From: JAYPAN01 sp038123715
GTDB taxonomy: Bacteria; Pseudomonadota; Alphaproteobacteria; RS24
Assembly: GCA_038123715.1 (NCBI GenBank)
Contig: JAYPAN010000026.1
Location: 1-21,101, forward strand
Direction of reading: 5' to 3'
DNA length: 21,101 nucleotides
Shown here: in pieces, positions 1 to 7,107 of the stretch
How the letters are laid out: every line of letters begins with the position of its first letter
Position numbering within the stretch: position 1 is the stretch's first letter
Notes under the pieces: model-generated
What the model saw: only the letters and a program-made list of their open reading frames with translations
The model's database searches: none
Told to the model about the DNA's origin: nothing
Translations under genes and position numbers: made by a program

Positions 1-125
1 ATATAGGAACCGGTTACCACCACTTCCTCGACAGCCCCGTCCTGTGCCAGTGCCGAGGTCGATGCCATCAGCACCGCCGCGAGACCGACCAGACCGGTTC
101 GTCTAACCTGCTTTAAAATATCCAT
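1..125 (-). CDS. TonB-dependent outer-membrane receptor, N-terminal fragment (cut by window edge)
   Basis: Only the first 41 complete codons lie in the window; the gene continues past position 1. The peptide starts MDILKQVRRTGLVGLAAVLM and reads on to STSALAQDGAVEEVVVTGSY. This is a classic Sec signal peptide (basic n-region, hydrophobic core, ALA-Q cleavage near residue 27). It is followed at once by the EEVVVTGS motif that opens the plug domain of many TonB-dependent receptors in Alphaproteobacteria and Gammaproteobacteria. Such receptors are outer-membrane beta-barrels that import siderophores, cobalamin, sugars or other large ligands using TonB/ExbBD energy; nothing here shows the substrate. 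A purine-rich Shine-Dalgarno (GGGAGGAG, minus strand, 144-137) sits slightly far, about 11-13 nt, from the ATG. The gene is transcribed away from the quinone oxidoreductase. Assignment to the superfamily is good; the subfamily cannot be told from 41 residues. Confidence 0.82.
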   Translation of the reverse strand, partial: MDILKQVRRTGLVGLAAVLMASTSALAQDGAVEEVVVTGSY

Positions 126-154
126 TTTTTCTAGATCTCCTCCCTGAAATGCGC

Positions 155-171
155 GCCGGTGGATAACCGGC
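155..171 (-). promoter_or_regulatory. Leader hairpin in front of the TonB receptor
   Basis: GCCGGT (155-160) and ACCGGC (166-171) form a perfect 6-bp stem with a 5-nt loop, about 10 nt upstream of the receptor's Shine-Dalgarno. A competing stem GGTGG (158-162) with CCACC (171-175) uses some of the same bases, so the two folds exclude each other. It would lie in the receptor mRNA leader if transcription starts at the AT-rich region further upstream. A regulatory role is inferred. Confidence 0.35.
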
Positions 172-194
172 CACCACAACTCTAGCTTTCAAAA

Positions 195-213
195 ATTATA
201 AATTACAATTATA
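195..213 (-). promoter_or_regulatory. Candidate -10 elements of the TonB receptor promoter
   Basis: On the minus strand two perfect TATAAT hexamers occur at 213-208 and 200-195, inside an AT-rich block (about 190-215) unlike the GC-rich surroundings. Neither has a recognisable -35 at 16-18 bp (AACCGT and ACTCTC at those places), which would fit a promoter that depends on an activator. The start point is not proven. Confidence 0.4.
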
Positions 214-250
214 GGTTGAGAGTTTTTCGCACGGTTCATCCCGGCGTGAT

Positions 251-297
251 GCATTTTTGCAACAAAAATGCCATAAATCTTCACAATTCATGGCATT
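251..297. promoter_or_regulatory. Two adjacent perfect inverted repeats, candidate operator region
   Basis: GCATTTTT (251-258) pairs with AAAAATGC (264-271) over a 5-nt spacer. AATGCCAT (267-274) pairs with ATGGCATT (290-297) over a 15-nt spacer. The two dyads share 267-271. They lie in the middle of the divergent gap between the TonB receptor and the quinone oxidoreductase, the usual place for a regulator that controls one or both genes. On the minus strand TTGACA also occurs twice (329-324 and 318-313). The regulator is unknown and its family cannot be named from the sites alone. Confidence 0.4.
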
Positions 298-363
298 ATG
301 CTAATCACCAAATGTCAAAATCGTGTCAATTCGGACGCTGCGGGATAATTAAATGACGAAAAT

Positions 364-370
364 GGGAGGA
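364..370 (+). promoter_or_regulatory. Ribosome binding site that sets the oxidoreductase start
   Basis: GGGAGGA lies 6 nt before the ATG at 377. The earlier in-frame ATG at 353 has no comparable site, and this Shine-Dalgarno would fall inside its coding sequence. The 377 start is therefore preferred. Confidence 0.75.
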
Positions 371-376
371 AAACCA

Positions 377-1354
377 ATGCGCGCCTTGCAAGTGACCGAT
401 TTGCTGTCCGATTTTGCCGGATGCCAAGTGACCGAAACAGCCATGCCGGAAATTGGCAGCAATGATGTGCTGGTTAAAATCCACGCCGCGGCATTGGGCT
501 TTCCCGATTTGCTGATGACGCATGGCGGCTATCAGCACAAGCCCGACCTGCCCTTTGTGCCGGGGGCAGAATTTGCCGGTGAGGTGGTCGCCTGCGGCGA
601 TGCGGTGGCCGGTTTTGCTGTTGGTGACCGGGTGGTGACGGGGCGGCTGGGCGGTTTTGCCGAATATGCCGCCTGCCCGGCCGATATGGTGCGGTCTGTG
701 CCGGAAAATATGAGCTATGCCGAGGCGGCGGCCACCGGTGCGGCCTATTTGACCGCCTATGTGTCGCTGGTGCGGCGCGGCCATTTGCAGGCCGGTGAAT
801 GGCTGCTGGTGCATGGCGCTGCCGGCGGGGTTGGGCTGGCAGCGGTGGATTTGGCGCGGCATTTGGGTGCCAAAATCATTGTCACCGCCTCAAGCGCGGA
901 AAAACTGGCTGCTATCCAAGAAAAATACGCGCCGGAAGCCGCCTTAAATGTCAATGACGGCTTCCGCCAACAGGTAAAGGAAATCACCGGCGGCGGGGCG
1001 GATGTAATTTACGACCCGGTGGGTGGCGATGTGTTTGATGAAAGCGTGCGCTGCATAGCTTGGGGCGGGCGATTGCTGGTGGTCGGTTTCGCGTCCGGGC
1101 GTATTCCCGCCATCACCGCCAATATGCCCTTGATAAAAGGGTTTTCCGTGGTTGGCGTGCGGGCCGGTGAGTTTGGCCGCAAAGACCCGCAAAAGGGACG
1201 CGAAAATACCGAAGCCATATGGCGTCTGGCGGCGGAAGGCGCAATTCGCCCGCATGTGCATGATATTGTGCCGCTTGCCGCTTGGCGCGACGCATTTGAC
1301 GCCATGCGCGCGCGGCAGATTGTCGGGCGCATTGTGATTGACCCAAGCCTCTGA
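377..1354 (+). CDS. NADPH:quinone oxidoreductase-like protein (zinc-independent MDR family)
   Basis: The product is 325 residues, the usual length for quinone oxidoreductases (QOR) of the medium-chain dehydrogenase/reductase superfamily. It has the N-terminal GroES-like fold (about 1-125, with LVKIHAAALGFPDLL and PGAEFAGEV) and then a Rossmann domain whose GAAGGVG loop (147-153) binds NADPH. The zinc ligands of alcohol dehydrogenases are absent, as expected for QOR members. Such enzymes reduce quinones or enoyl/enone compounds in the cytoplasm; the true substrate here is unknown. Start at 377 was chosen over 353 because of the Shine-Dalgarno at 364-370. The gene stands alone: divergent from the TonB receptor and separated from rplU by 178 bp that holds rplU's own promoter. 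Family call is firm, substrate call is not. Confidence 0.88.
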   Translation: MRALQVTDLLSDFAGCQVTETAMPEIGSNDVLVKIHAAALGFPDLLMTHGGYQHKPDLPFVPGAEFAGEVVACGDAVAGFAVGDRVVTGRLGGFAEYAACPADMVRSVPENMSYAEAAATGAAYLTAYVSLVRRGHLQAGEWLLVHGAAGGVGLAAVDLARHLGAKIIVTASSAEKLAAIQEKYAPEAALNVNDGFRQQVKEITGGGADVIYDPVGGDVFDESVRCIAWGGRLLVVGFASGRIPAITANMPLIKGFSVVGVRAGEFGRKDPQKGRENTEAIWRLAAEGAIRPHVHDIVPLAAWRDAFDAMRARQIVGRIVIDPSL

Positions 1355-1418
1355 AAGAGCCGGTAAAGTGACCCGTCAAGGCCGTTGAAACATCGCCGGT
1401 TTTGCTGCCTATTTTCGC

Positions 1419-1446
1419 TTGACTTGGGGCTTTCCGGCGGTATATT
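1419..1446 (+). promoter_or_regulatory. Sigma70-type promoter of rplU-rpmA
   Basis: TTGACT (1419-1424) and TATATT (1441-1446) are separated by 16 bp, close to the housekeeping consensus. Initiation would fall near 1453 and leave a leader of about 80 nt before rplU. An ATG overlapping the region (1419) opens a frame in phase with rplU, but its first 38 codons do not resemble L21 and would include the promoter. Confidence 0.7.
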
Positions 1447-1532
1447 CGCGGCTCACTTGCCGGAGCTTGCTTGCGGCGACACGCGCGCGGGGCTTGCCCG
1501 CCAGAAATGACCACCCGACAGGGATGAAGACA

Positions 1533-1919
1533 ATGTTTGCAGTTATCCGCACAGGCGGTAAACAATATAAAGTCAGCAAGGATGACATTATCACGGTTGA
1601 ACGCCTTGAGGCCAAAGCCGGAGAGAAAGTCACATTTGATGATGTTTTGATGTTGGGCGAGAACGGCAAAGAGCCGAAAATCGGCGAGCCGACAATATCC
1701 GGTGCCAGCGTGGTTGCCGAAGTTGTTGACCAAGGACGCGCCGACAAGGTGACGGTTATTAAGTTCCGTCGCCGCAAAAATTATCACCGCACCAAAGGCC
1801 ACAAGCAGCACCAGACGGTTTTGAAAATTACCGATATTGCTGCCAAAGCGGCCAAAAAGGCAGCCGCAAAGGTCGAAGCACCGGCAGAAGACGCGGCTGA
1901 AAGCGGCAGCGAGGAGTAA
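1533..1919 (+). CDS. rplU: 50S ribosomal protein L21
   Basis: The 128-residue product begins MFAVIRTGGKQYKVSKDD, the conserved L21 N-terminus, and carries the family signature VIKFRRRKNYHRTKGHKQHQ. L21 binds 23S rRNA in the large subunit. The last 25 or so residues form an Ala/Lys/Glu-rich tail beyond the core (about 103 residues in E. coli); C-terminal extensions are common in alphaproteobacterial L21. Start: AGGGA at 1520-1524 is 8 nt before ATG 1533; an ATG at 1524 (adding MKT) is possible but puts the Shine-Dalgarno too close. rpmA follows after 3 nt and its ribosome binding site lies in the end of rplU. Confidence 0.95.
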   Translation: MFAVIRTGGKQYKVSKDDIITVERLEAKAGEKVTFDDVLMLGENGKEPKIGEPTISGASVVAEVVDQGRADKVTVIKFRRRKNYHRTKGHKQHQTVLKITDIAAKAAKKAAAKVEAPAEDAAESGSEE

Positions 1920-1922
1920 GAG

Positions 1923-2192
1923 ATGGCACATAAAAAGGCAGGCGGTTCATCCCGTAACGGACGCGACAGTGAAGGTCGTCGCCTCGGCGTCAAGAAATTC
2001 GGCGGCGAGCATGTGATTCCGGGCAATATTATTGTGCGCCAGCGCGGCACAAAATGGCATCCCGGTGACAATGTCGGCATTGGCAAAGACCATACGATTT
2101 TTGCCACGGTTGAAGGCAATGTGCAGTTTTCCGTCGCCCGCGGCGGACGCTCACTGGTTTCGGTAACGCCATTGGCCGACGCGGCAGAATAG
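1923..2192 (+). CDS. rpmA: 50S ribosomal protein L27
   Basis: The 89-residue product starts MAHKKAGGSSRNGRDSEGRR and contains the conserved GGEHVIPGNIIVRQRGTKWH and GIGKDHTIFA stretches of L27. L27 sits near the peptidyl transferase centre, with its N-terminal tail reaching toward the P-site tRNA. The N-terminus begins directly with the mature A-H-K-K-A-G-G sequence, so there is no cleavable extension as seen in Firmicutes. A GAGGAG ribosome binding site (1911-1916) overlaps the end of rplU, consistent with co-transcription. A strong terminator follows 39 nt after the stop. Confidence 0.97.
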   Translation: MAHKKAGGSSRNGRDSEGRRLGVKKFGGEHVIPGNIIVRQRGTKWHPGDNVGIGKDHTIFATVEGNVQFSVARGGRSLVSVTPLADAAE

Positions 2193-2231
2193 GCCGATAC
2201 GCGGCCTGCATGAACGGGCCGACACAATTCA

Positions 2232-2260
2232 GGGAGATGGCCCGCCATCTCCCTTTTTTT
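2232..2260 (+). terminator. Rho-independent terminator after rpmA
   Basis: GGGAGATGG (2232-2240) pairs perfectly with CCATCTCCC (2245-2253) across a 4-nt loop and is followed by seven T (2254-2260). It is the clearest intrinsic terminator in the window and closes the rplU-rpmA unit, so obgE needs its own promoter or read-through. Confidence 0.93.
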
Positions 2261-2372
2261 GTGCCGCAGCGATAAACCTGTCGGCACTCAAATTGCCATC
2301 CAATGCGGATAGCTCTAGGCAGAGACGGGCAAAGCCCGTAAATTAAATGGCGCGCCAACGGGAAACGGAAAC

Positions 2373-3494
2373 ATGAAATTTCTTGACCAAGCGAAAGTCT
2401 ATATCCGCTCCGGCGATGGCGGAGCCGGGTCGGTCAGTTTCCGGCGTGAGAAATATGTCGAGTTTGGCGGCCCGGATGGCGGCGATGGCGGGCGCGGCGG
2501 CGATGTGATTGCCGAATGTGTCGATGGGCTGAACACGCTGATTGACTATCGCTATCGCCAGCATTTCAAGGCCGGCACGGGCGTGCATGGCATGGGGCGC
2601 AATCGCAGCGGCGCTGATGGCCGCGACGCCATATTGAAATTGCCGGTCGGCACACAGATTTTCGCCGAAGACAATGAAACCCTGCTCGGCGATTTGACCG
2701 AAATCGGCCAGCGCGTTGTGCTGGCAAAGGGCGGCAATGGGGGCTTTGGCAATACGCGCTTCAAAGGGCCGGTCAATCGCGCGCCGCGCCATGCCAATCC
2801 GGGGCTGGAAGGGCGCGAGGCATGGGTCTGGCTGCGCTTGAAATTGATTGCCGATATCGGCCTGCTTGGCCTGCCTAATGCCGGCAAGTCAACCTTGCTG
2901 TCGAAACTGAGCCGCGCGCGGCCAAAAATTGCCGATTATCCCTTCACCACTTTGCACCCAAATCTCGGTGTGGTCGGCAATCGCGGGCGTGAGTTTGTGA
3001 TGGCTGATATTCCCGGCCTCATTGAAGGCGCCAGTGACGGCGCCGGACTGGGTCACCGCTTTCTCGGCCATGTCGAGCGCTGCGCTGCCCTGCTGCATCT
3101 GGTTGATGCAACACAGGAAGATGCAGTCGCGGCCTATCAGACAATCCGTGCCGAGCTGGTCGCTTATGATGCGGGCATGGCCGCCAAGCCGGAATTTGTT
3201 GCCCTGACCAAGGCCGACGCGCTTGCCCCTGATATGCTGGCCGAACAGGTCAAGGCGCTGGCCGCCATTTGCGACACGCGCCCCATGGTGATTTCCGCCG
3301 TTAGCGGCGCAGGTCTGGCTGAAATGCAAGACGCTTTGCTGGCCTATATTGACGCGACGCGCGATGGCGAGGCGGCAGCTTTGCACCAAGACAGCGCCGA
3401 GGATGAAACAGCCAGTGCGGGCGGCAATTCGGGCAGCGGTCAAGCTGGCAATCAAGACGGCTGGCATCCTTTGGCGAAATCCGGCGGAGACTGA
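2373..3494 (+). CDS. obgE: GTPase Obg (50S assembly / stress GTPase)
   Basis: The 373-residue product has the Gly-rich Obg domain (about 1-159; SGDGGAGSVSFRREK and GGPDGGDGGRGGDV) and a G domain with G1 GLPNAGKST (166-174), G3 DIPG (212-215), G4 TKAD (279-282) and G5 SAVSG (308-312). Obg binds GTP/GDP on the cytoplasmic side and aids late 50S assembly, with links to ppGpp signalling and division. The tail (about 330-373) is low in complexity, rich in Ser/Gly/Asp, and ends near DGWHPL. The ribosome binding site before ATG 2373 is weak. rplU-rpmA-obgE is a very widespread order, but here the terminator at 2232-2260 separates obgE from the ribosomal protein genes. proB starts 4 nt after its stop. 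Confidence 0.97.
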   Translation: MKFLDQAKVYIRSGDGGAGSVSFRREKYVEFGGPDGGDGGRGGDVIAECVDGLNTLIDYRYRQHFKAGTGVHGMGRNRSGADGRDAILKLPVGTQIFAEDNETLLGDLTEIGQRVVLAKGGNGGFGNTRFKGPVNRAPRHANPGLEGREAWVWLRLKLIADIGLLGLPNAGKSTLLSKLSRARPKIADYPFTTLHPNLGVVGNRGREFVMADIPGLIEGASDGAGLGHRFLGHVERCAALLHLVDATQEDAVAAYQTIRAELVAYDAGMAAKPEFVALTKADALAPDMLAEQVKALAAICDTRPMVISAVSGAGLAEMQDALLAYIDATRDGEAAALHQDSAEDETASAGGNSGSGQAGNQDGWHPLAKSGGD

Positions 3495-3498
3495 GCTG

Positions 3499-4632
3499 AT
3501 GCACAAGGAAATCACTGACGCCCGCCTGATTGTTATTAAAATCGGCTCGTCCCTGCTGATTGACGCTGATGGGTTGAATACAGGCTGGCTGGCCGGCATG
3601 GCACAAGATATCGCCGCCTTACGCGCCAATGGCGCGCGCGTGGTGGTTGTGTCCTCCGGCGCGGTCGGGCTGGGCGCGGGACAATTGGGTCTGGCGCGCG
3701 CCGCCATGACACTTGAACAAAGCCAGGCCGCAGCAGCGACCGGACAAATCGCTTTGGCGCGCGGCTGGCAGGAAGCCCTGGCCGGGCTGGACATACCGAT
3801 TGCCCAAATCTTGCTGACCATTGAAGACACGGAGCAGAGGCGGCGTTACCTCAATGCCCGCAACACCATTCACGCGCTGCTCGATTTGGGTGCAGTGCCA
3901 ATTATCAATGAAAATGACACAGTGGCGACGCAGGAATTACGCTATGGCGATAATGACCGGCTGGCGGCGCGCGTCGCCGGAATGGTGTCGGCCGATTGCC
4001 TGTTGCTCCTGTCCGATATTGACGGCTTTTACACCAGCAATCCTGACACTGACACGCAAGGCGCGGCGGAGCTGATTGAAGAAGTCAGCGAGATGACCGC
4101 GCAATTACGCGCAATGGCTGGCGGCTCGGGCAGCACTTACGGCTCCGGCGGCATGGTGACCAAACTTGAGGCCGCCGAAATCGCCATGCGTGCCGGCTGT
4201 CACATGGTGTTGACGACAGGGCGACCCATGCGTCCGCTGCAAGCCCTCCAAAATGGCGGGCGCTCAACCCTGTTCCGCGCCGCCGACAATCCCTATGGCG
4301 CGCGCAAAAACTGGATTGCCGGCAGCCTGCAACCTTCGGGCAGCCTGCATATTGACGCCGGTGCGCTGGATGCGCTGCATCAGGGCAAATCGCTTTTGCC
4401 GGTCGGCATCAAATCGCTGGAAGGCCAGTTCGAGCGCGGTGATTGTGTGCATATTATCGGCCCGCAGGGTGAAACTGTCGGGCGTGGGCTGAGCGCCTAT
4501 GCCAGCACTGACGCGCTGCTTATCATTGGACGGCCAAGCGGTGAAATCAGCGATATTCTGGGCTTTCAGGGACGCGCCGAAATGGTGCATCGTGATGACC
4601 TTGTTATGCAAATGGGTGAAAACCCGCTATAA
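3499..4632 (+). CDS. proB: Glutamate 5-kinase
   Basis: It catalyses the ATP-dependent phosphorylation of L-glutamate to gamma-glutamyl phosphate, the first and feedback-controlled step of proline synthesis. The 377-residue product has an amino-acid-kinase domain with KIGSSLL (14-20), VSSGAVGLGAGQ (51-62), NENDTVAT (138-144 region) and GSGGMVTKLEAAEIA (216-229 region). A C-terminal PUA domain spans about 282-365. Length matches two-domain ProB (367 in E. coli). The frame is open upstream into obgE from 3349, but the ATG at 3499 matches the family N-terminus and has GGAG (3485-3488) 10 nt before it. It lies between obgE (4-nt gap) and proA (42-nt gap), so the two enzymes of the pathway are co-expressed. 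Confidence 0.96.
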   Translation: MHKEITDARLIVIKIGSSLLIDADGLNTGWLAGMAQDIAALRANGARVVVVSSGAVGLGAGQLGLARAAMTLEQSQAAAATGQIALARGWQEALAGLDIPIAQILLTIEDTEQRRRYLNARNTIHALLDLGAVPIINENDTVATQELRYGDNDRLAARVAGMVSADCLLLLSDIDGFYTSNPDTDTQGAAELIEEVSEMTAQLRAMAGGSGSTYGSGGMVTKLEAAEIAMRAGCHMVLTTGRPMRPLQALQNGGRSTLFRAADNPYGARKNWIAGSLQPSGSLHIDAGALDALHQGKSLLPVGIKSLEGQFERGDCVHIIGPQGETVGRGLSAYASTDALLIIGRPSGEISDILGFQGRAEMVHRDDLVMQMGENPL

Positions 4633-4661
4633 AACCTTATGAGCCGGGACGCGCCGCAAAC

Positions 4662-4666
4662 AGGAG
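4662..4666 (+). promoter_or_regulatory. Ribosome binding site that sets the proA start
   Basis: AGGAG lies 8 nt before ATG 4675. The in-frame ATG at 4639 lies upstream of this site and has no Shine-Dalgarno of its own. Confidence 0.75.
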
Positions 4667-4674
4667 ACAACACC

Positions 4675-5943
4675 ATGTCCGACACTCTGACAGAAACCAT
4701 GAATGCGCTGGGCATCAATGCGCGCCGCGCCGCGCGCGCCTTGGGCGTGGCATCAACCGCGCTGAAAAATCAGGCTTTGCAGGCCGCCGCCAATGAATTG
4801 CGTAAAGACAGCGCTGCGATTTTACAGGCCAATCAGGAAGATTTGAAACTGGCCGAGGCTGAAGGCGTCAACAAGGCGCGGCTTGACCGCATCATGCTCG
4901 ATGAGGCGCGCCTTGAGGGCATCGCCCAAGCGCTTGAGGCGATTATTGCCCTGCCCGATCCGGTGGGGGAGAGCCTGGCGCGCTGGCAAGTGCCAAGCGG
5001 GCTGGATATTGACCGCGTGCGTGTGCCTTTGGGGGTGATTGGCGTGATTTATGAAAGCCGCCCCAATGTGACCGCCGATGCGGCAGGGCTGTGCCTGAAA
5101 TCGGGCAATGCGGTTATTTTGCGCGGCAGTTCGGAAATCCAAAATTCGGCAAAGCTGATACATGGCTGTTTTGCCCGCGCATTGGAAAGTGTCGGGCTTG
5201 ACCGCGATTGCGTGCAAATTGTGCCGAGCGCCGACCGCGCCGCTGTCGGCATGATGCTGGCCGGCCTGGACGGGTCGATTGATGTGATTGTGCCGCGCGG
5301 TGGCAAGGGGCTGGTCGGGCGTGTGCAAGATGAAGCGCGCGTGCCGGTCTTTGCCCATCTCGACGGCGTCTGCCATGTCTATGTGCATGGTGCGGCCGAT
5401 TTGGACATGGCCAAACAGGTTTTGGTCAATGCCAAAATGCGCCGCACCGGTATTTGCGGGGCAGCCGAAACCCTGCTGGTTGATGCGGCTTGCGCCGACA
5501 GCCATTTAGCCCCGCTGATTGACGCGCTGATTGACGCCGATTGCGCCGTGCGCGGCGATGCTGCCGCTTGCGCCACCGATGCGCGGGTGACACAAGCGCA
5601 GGAAGATGACTGGTATGAGGAATATCTCGACGCCATTATCGCCGTGCGTGTGGTGCCGGATATAGAGGCCGCCATGGCGCATATCACCCAATATGGCTCC
5701 GGCCATACCGAAGCGATTGTGACCGCCAATGCCGAAGCGGCGGAGACTTTTCTCAACAATGTGGACAGCGCAATTGTCATGCATAATGCCTCCACGCAAT
5801 TTGCTGATGGCGGCGAATTCGGCATGGGCGCGGAAATCGGCATTGCGACAGGGCGGTTTCACGCGCGCGGGCCGGTCGGCTTGGAGCAATTGACCAGCTT
5901 CAAATATAAAGTGCGCGGCCATGGTGAGACGCGCCCCAAATAG
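4675..5943 (+). CDS. proA: Gamma-glutamyl phosphate reductase
   Basis: It reduces gamma-glutamyl phosphate with NADPH to glutamate semialdehyde, the second step of proline synthesis, and belongs to the aldehyde dehydrogenase superfamily. The 422-residue product matches the usual length (417 in E. coli). Visible motifs are the cofactor-domain stretch VIYESRPNVTADAAGLCLKS (124-143), IDVIVPRGGKGL (202-213) and the catalytic cysteine Cys261 within MRRTGICGAAET. Near the C-terminus is FADGGEFGMGAEIGIATGR, typical of the family. Start 4675 is fixed by the AGGAG at 4662-4666. nadD begins 5 nt after the stop. Confidence 0.96.
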   Translation: MSDTLTETMNALGINARRAARALGVASTALKNQALQAAANELRKDSAAILQANQEDLKLAEAEGVNKARLDRIMLDEARLEGIAQALEAIIALPDPVGESLARWQVPSGLDIDRVRVPLGVIGVIYESRPNVTADAAGLCLKSGNAVILRGSSEIQNSAKLIHGCFARALESVGLDRDCVQIVPSADRAAVGMMLAGLDGSIDVIVPRGGKGLVGRVQDEARVPVFAHLDGVCHVYVHGAADLDMAKQVLVNAKMRRTGICGAAETLLVDAACADSHLAPLIDALIDADCAVRGDAAACATDARVTQAQEDDWYEEYLDAIIAVRVVPDIEAAMAHITQYGSGHTEAIVTANAEAAETFLNNVDSAIVMHNASTQFADGGEFGMGAEIGIATGRFHARGPVGLEQLTSFKYKVRGHGETRPK

Positions 5944-5948
5944 CCGCG

Positions 5949-6557
5949 ATGAGTCAACAAGTCAGACATTTTCCGCGCGGCCTCACTATCGGACTGTTTG
6001 GCGGCAGTTTCGACCCGCCGCATGACGGCCATCGGCAAGTCTCGCTGACGGCACTGAACCGGCTGGGTTTGGATTATGTCTGGTGGCTGGTCAGCCCGCA
6101 AAATCCACTTAAAGCGCGCGCGCCCGACACAATAGCCGGTCGGCTGGCCGCGGCGCAAAAACTGGCGCGTCACCCGCATATTCATGTCTCCGACCCGGAA
6201 ACCGCGCTTGGCACGCGCTATGCCATAGACACGGTGCGCGCCCTGAAAGCGCGCAATCTTGGCGTCCAATTCATCTGGCTGATGGGGGCTGATAATTTTG
6301 CAACCCTGCACCATTGGCGTGACTGGCAAGCGCTGATGGCGGAAGTGCCAATTGCGGTTTATCCGCGCCCCGGCCATACGCTGCGCGCCATGACCGGCAT
6401 GGCGGCCACGCGCTTTGCCCAATATCGCCACGCCACGCAAATGGCCAGCGCTTTCAAACATTACCGCGCGCCGGGCTGGATTTTGCTGCAAGGCCGGTTG
6501 AATCATGCCTCATCCACCGCCCTGCGACACAATAGAGACCGGCAAAAAGCCGATTGA
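5949..6557 (+). CDS. nadD: Nicotinate-nucleotide adenylyltransferase
   Basis: It transfers AMP from ATP to nicotinic acid mononucleotide to give deamido-NAD in NAD synthesis. The 202-residue product carries the nucleotidyltransferase signature GLFGGSFDPPHDGH (15-28, with the HxGH pair His25/His28) and SSTALR (188-193), the counterpart of the ISSTxIR motif that contacts phosphates. LMGADNF (111-117) is another family hallmark. The protein stops soon after SSTALR, giving a slightly short C-terminus. No clear Shine-Dalgarno precedes ATG 5949, which follows proA by 5 nt, so translation is probably coupled. The neighbour rsfS is its usual partner. Confidence 0.94.
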   Translation: MSQQVRHFPRGLTIGLFGGSFDPPHDGHRQVSLTALNRLGLDYVWWLVSPQNPLKARAPDTIAGRLAAAQKLARHPHIHVSDPETALGTRYAIDTVRALKARNLGVQFIWLMGADNFATLHHWRDWQALMAEVPIAVYPRPGHTLRAMTGMAATRFAQYRHATQMASAFKHYRAPGWILLQGRLNHASSTALRHNRDRQKAD

Positions 6558-6590
6558 AATATGCAACAAAGCAGGGTTACACTCAGCCTC

Positions 6591-6608
6591 AAAGGTCACA
6601 TGACCTTT
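6591..6608 (+). promoter_or_regulatory. Short hairpin and tandem repeat between nadD and rsfS
   Basis: AAAGGTC (6591-6597) pairs with GACCTTT (6602-6608) across a 4-nt loop. It is followed by an imperfect tandem copy: CTTTATGCTTGT then CTTTATGCTTTGT (about 6605-6629). There is no continuous T tract, so it is not a convincing terminator. It sits just upstream of the unclear rsfS start and might affect translation. Confidence 0.35.
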
Positions 6609-6612
6609 ATGC

Positions 6613-7092
6613 TTGTCTTTATGCTTTGTCTTTGGACAGAAATGGGGAAACGCTCTGAGCGACAAAAAGCCATTGGCACAATCACAGAGACCCGATCAGT
6701 GGGACGGCTCTCTGCATAATTTGGTTCTGGACAGCCTTGATGATGATTTGGCGCAGGACATTACATCAATTGACCTTAGCGGAAAATCAGCCATTGCCGA
6801 CCATATGGTAATAGCAACCGGACGCTCGCAACGCCATGTCGGCGCGCTGGCCGACCATTTGCTGCGTAAGCTGAAAGCGGTCGGCTGCAAAAATGTCCGC
6901 ACGGAAGGGCAGAATGCTTGCGACTGGGTGCTGGTCGATGCCGGTGATGTGGTGGTTCATATTTTCCGTGCCGAAGTGCGCGCCTTTTACGGGCTGGAAA
7001 AAATGTGGGCGTCTGAATTGCCGGAAGATACCGGCCTGTCGCATGAGGCCGACACAAATGACAGAACGGGTCAGGCCGGACTGGGCGCTTGA
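6613..7092 (+). CDS. rsfS: Ribosomal silencing factor RsfS
   Basis: RsfS (Iojap/DUF143 family) binds L14 on the 50S subunit and blocks subunit joining when nutrients are short. The conserved core is plain: VLDSLDDDLAQDITSIDLSG (from about residue 38), DHMVIATGRSQRHVGALADH, EGQNACDWVLVDAGDVVVHI and FRAEVRAFYGLEKMW. The start is uncertain. The frame opens after a TGA at 6601-6603 and has no ATG or GTG before the core. Candidates are TTG 6613 (used here, 159 residues, first 14 residues unlike the family), CTG 6655 (GGGGA at 6644-6648 sits 6 nt before it) and TTG 6673. Family identity is secure; the 5' boundary is not. Confidence 0.88.
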   Translation: MSLCFVFGQKWGNALSDKKPLAQSQRPDQWDGSLHNLVLDSLDDDLAQDITSIDLSGKSAIADHMVIATGRSQRHVGALADHLLRKLKAVGCKNVRTEGQNACDWVLVDAGDVVVHIFRAEVRAFYGLEKMWASELPEDTGLSHEADTNDRTGQAGLGA

Positions 7093-7107
7093 GGCGGCGG
7101 CACCGAT

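Noticed and set aside
1113..1931. Minus-strand open frame of 272 codons across the oxidoreductase, rplU promoter and rplU
   Set aside because: It would read antisense through a promoter and two clear genes, and the protein resembles no family I know.
3349..3498. Upstream extension of the proB frame inside obgE
   Set aside because: The extra 50 residues overlap the obgE C-terminus and are unrelated to glutamate kinase; ATG 3499 gives the family N-terminus.
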